From Bacteroidales bacterium (GTDB lineage Bacteria; Bacteroidota; Bacteroidia; Bacteroidales; UBA932), in the NCBI GenBank assembly GCA_017538685.1, contig JAFYIK010000222.1, positions 1-16,599 on the forward strand: a DNA stretch of 16,599 bases, written 5' to 3'. How positions within the stretch are numbered: the stretch's first letter is position 1; every line of letters begins with the position of its first letter. Below the pieces are notes generated by a model, which was not told where the DNA came from, did no database searches, and saw nothing but the letters and a program-made list of their open reading frames with translations. The position numbers and the translations under genes are program-made. Shown here in pieces: positions 16,201-16,599 of this stretch.

Positions 16201-16441
16201 TGTGCCAGGAGGCTACACCAACTTTACGATTACCAAGATTGAGTATAGTTTCTACAACAGTATACGTCAGAGTCCGTTTATTTCAAGTGGTGGTGGCACT
16301 CTCAGCACAAATGGCACTACGGTAACCTGGACAGGAAATTCCACCAGTTCCGTGGTGTTGGGAATGAACAGAGGAAACAGTACCTCTAATCGAAACGTCA
16401 TAGCAAGCGTTAAGGTTTACTACTCTTACGACGAAGATTAA
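13211..16441 (+). CDS. Giant DUF4906-like pilus subunit with repeated beta domains (candidate tip adhesin)
   Basis: Encodes 1076 aa from 13211; ATG 13217 is an alternative. The lipobox is AVTAC with Cys21. ETKA with Lys62 is the candidate trimming site, further from the Cys than in the other genes. The N-terminal third looks like a FimA/DUF4906-type subunit: NLPLVRNFAKI (196-206), then GYYKIDL and YYSILRNFRYNIRINSV (334-350), ending in LDISDGYG. The DUF4906 name is from memory. The middle, from about 500, consists of Ig-like beta segments, including a MYVSCTPSSVEDRMGE motif and FPLQFEIES. The last 55 residues contain GTTVTWTGNS followed by VIASVKVYYSY, a module seen at the ends of many Bacteroidetes surface proteins. 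Ser, Thr, Asn and Tyr are very common, as in adhesins. Last gene of the operon, with a terminator 33 bases after the stop. Confidence 0.78.
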   Translation: MVMKRIYLAFILFLLAAVTACVKEQDYRMDKSDEKCPEGKVNIRCSIRVPSAVLDPVGTETKALAENPTINTIHVAVFGSSGYMKEYVQAEEVECATVNKDTCTFNIRLSLNDSHNLKAHVIVNGPSSIPFTDEVPAMRNYVYTSGNQDGYWCRIELPNGIQARKEWVDSLQMYDYVKDEYGDYMVTDDVKRAFTNLPLVRNFAKIMVTSGTEQLVIDSMAIVSKPSAGSIAPYSDSLGRFISEYKDSSYTGIRKIYKGCVPNNLTLTDTDPKTVRFTANPSTVGQYMYERPATTNNPTYLLIHGIYYPMDGNVVSETGVPGYYKIDLAEDGVYYSILRNFRYNIRINSVSKPGSSSPDVAAAISTSGGVSSSTSPDVLDISDGYGRIVVDYYQQTLIEQTNVIELKYKFLPDEQDDNHPDNDAVVFTVNAGTSGNVISSTLSSEITGQSYYSEDGVITTANGTIFKMRDDDEEGYRTILFTSNEPNPNNTTSQKIRIAGIIPNTNTQIYREVTWYLMTPQTMYVSCTPSSVEDRMGEKTELKVEIPKELPESMFPLQFEIESSARSLTPNRTDYPDENLPVSNGPSLSNGSTPTFHYVYTLDRETYNALPDSERNGYVYFTTHYETNKANSACTIYVANKYFDNDANSRTTLGNYHIYDFFRPTFSNNYVTTSGTTVYFTFYMDSSDPSASSRSVKVTLYNLDPVQNSPLSPAPGASEDEFYYEMTGTSATLALKTINTNGSYGVKLECLDNNREIYHPSTKWNYDSRYYNLSLDWGTYGWEASSVNPDSNLYDSYQSTNKGVASSIATMRVVVSGYTEYKIYIRSNAQGNNDYVVVRNLDDDPLTSWSANSAYNNSKDYTRGRQNTNNGTSLSHYREVTFNSSDGLTGDDTQHIFYIHFGKNDSGDTNEDRGYVLIPKTYTLNTNVTVVISGDGTLTLNNSAGVGYSDNTNYSAGLANVSFTNSSGYSASGGWFTTNYYGRYIGTNNADGTITVSVPGGYTNFTITKIEYSFYNSIRQSPFISSGGGTLSTNGTTVTWTGNSTSSVVLGMNRGNSTSNRNVIASVKVYYSYDED

Positions 16442-16473
16442 CCTTCAGTAATCTTATCGCCAATACCTCTTTT

Positions 16474-16509
16474 GTTGCCCTGTCCCATCCCGGAACAGGG
16501 CAACTTTTT
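16474..16509 (+). terminator. Rho-independent terminator of the operon
   Basis: GTTGCCCTGT (16474-16483) pairs perfectly with ACAGGGCAAC (16495-16504) around an 11-base loop and is followed at once by TTTTT. It is the only hairpin in the window with a proper T-tract, which contrasts it with the four intercistronic stem-loops. Confidence 0.92.
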
Positions 16510-16571
16510 CGGTATTATGGTCGGTTCATCGCCCATATTCCACACGGATTATTGTCGCGCATATATACAGA

Positions 16572-16599
16572 ATAGCTCCGCCCTCTCGGGCGGAGCTAT
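16572..16599. terminator. Perfect hairpin at the window edge, possible second terminator
   Basis: ATAGCTCCGCCC (16572-16583) pairs over 12 bases with GGGCGGAGCTAT (16588-16599) around TCTC. The flanking sequence needed to see a T-tract on the + strand lies outside the window. On the - strand it is followed by TTCTGT, only weakly T-rich. It may end a convergent gene or back up the first terminator. Confidence 0.55.

Noticed and set aside
1..16599. Mobile element, prophage, CRISPR array, tRNA or rRNA
   Set aside because: No transposase, integrase or phage genes, no regularly spaced repeats and no RNA-gene signatures were seen. The only direct repeats are the pilin leaders.

Overview
This window is almost entirely one co-directional (+ strand) operon from a bacterium of the order Bacteroidales. 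Three things point there: a near-perfect Bacteroidetes-type promoter at the left edge (TTTG then TAnnTTTG), a run of FimA/Mfa1-superfamily (type V pilus) lipoprotein precursors, and little use of Shine-Dalgarno sites. Genus cannot be read from the sequence. The operon encodes a type V (donor-strand-exchange, lipoprotein-precursor) pilus with an unusually large set of paralogous subunits.

Layout. (1) Bases 1-171: AT-rich upstream region with the promoter and a roughly 70-nt 5' UTR. (2) 172-3804: three translationally coupled genes, namely an exported OmpA-like/DUF3575 protein, a lipoprotein resembling DUF5119 (candidate base or anchor subunit), and a first fimbrillin. (3) 3866-9025: four more fimbrillins in tandem. 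The first three share a nearly identical A-rich leader plus signal-peptide block but have strongly diverged bodies. A GC-rich stem-loop lies in the spacer after each of the four. (4) 9093-16441: three tightly packed genes for large subunits (511, 864 and about 1076 aa), probably the tip or adaptor subunits. They carry extra C-terminal domains that look suited to ligand binding. (5) 16442-16599: a clear intrinsic terminator closing the operon, then a second perfect hairpin at the window edge.

How the genes work together (inference from the known P. gingivalis Fim/Mfa and gut Bacteroides pili). Lipoprotein precursors reach the outer membrane. A trypsin-like protease trims the N-terminus, and the opened groove is filled by a neighbour's strand. 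All eight fimbrillin-like precursors from 2710 onward have a Thr-Lys-Ala or Thr-Lys-Ser motif about 24-41 residues after the lipidated Cys, a good candidate for that cleavage site. The 1592-2710 lipoprotein lacks it, which would suit a subunit that stays membrane-anchored.

Two signals stand out beyond the pilus genes. First, the tetranucleotide CATG appears to be absent from the whole 16.6 kb on a hand scan, where about 65 would be expected by chance. Second, two of the intergenic stem-loops differ by a compensatory base-pair swap, which argues that the RNA structure is selected. No RNA genes, CRISPR arrays, IS elements or minus-strand genes are supported. No gene-free stretch exceeds 300 bases.
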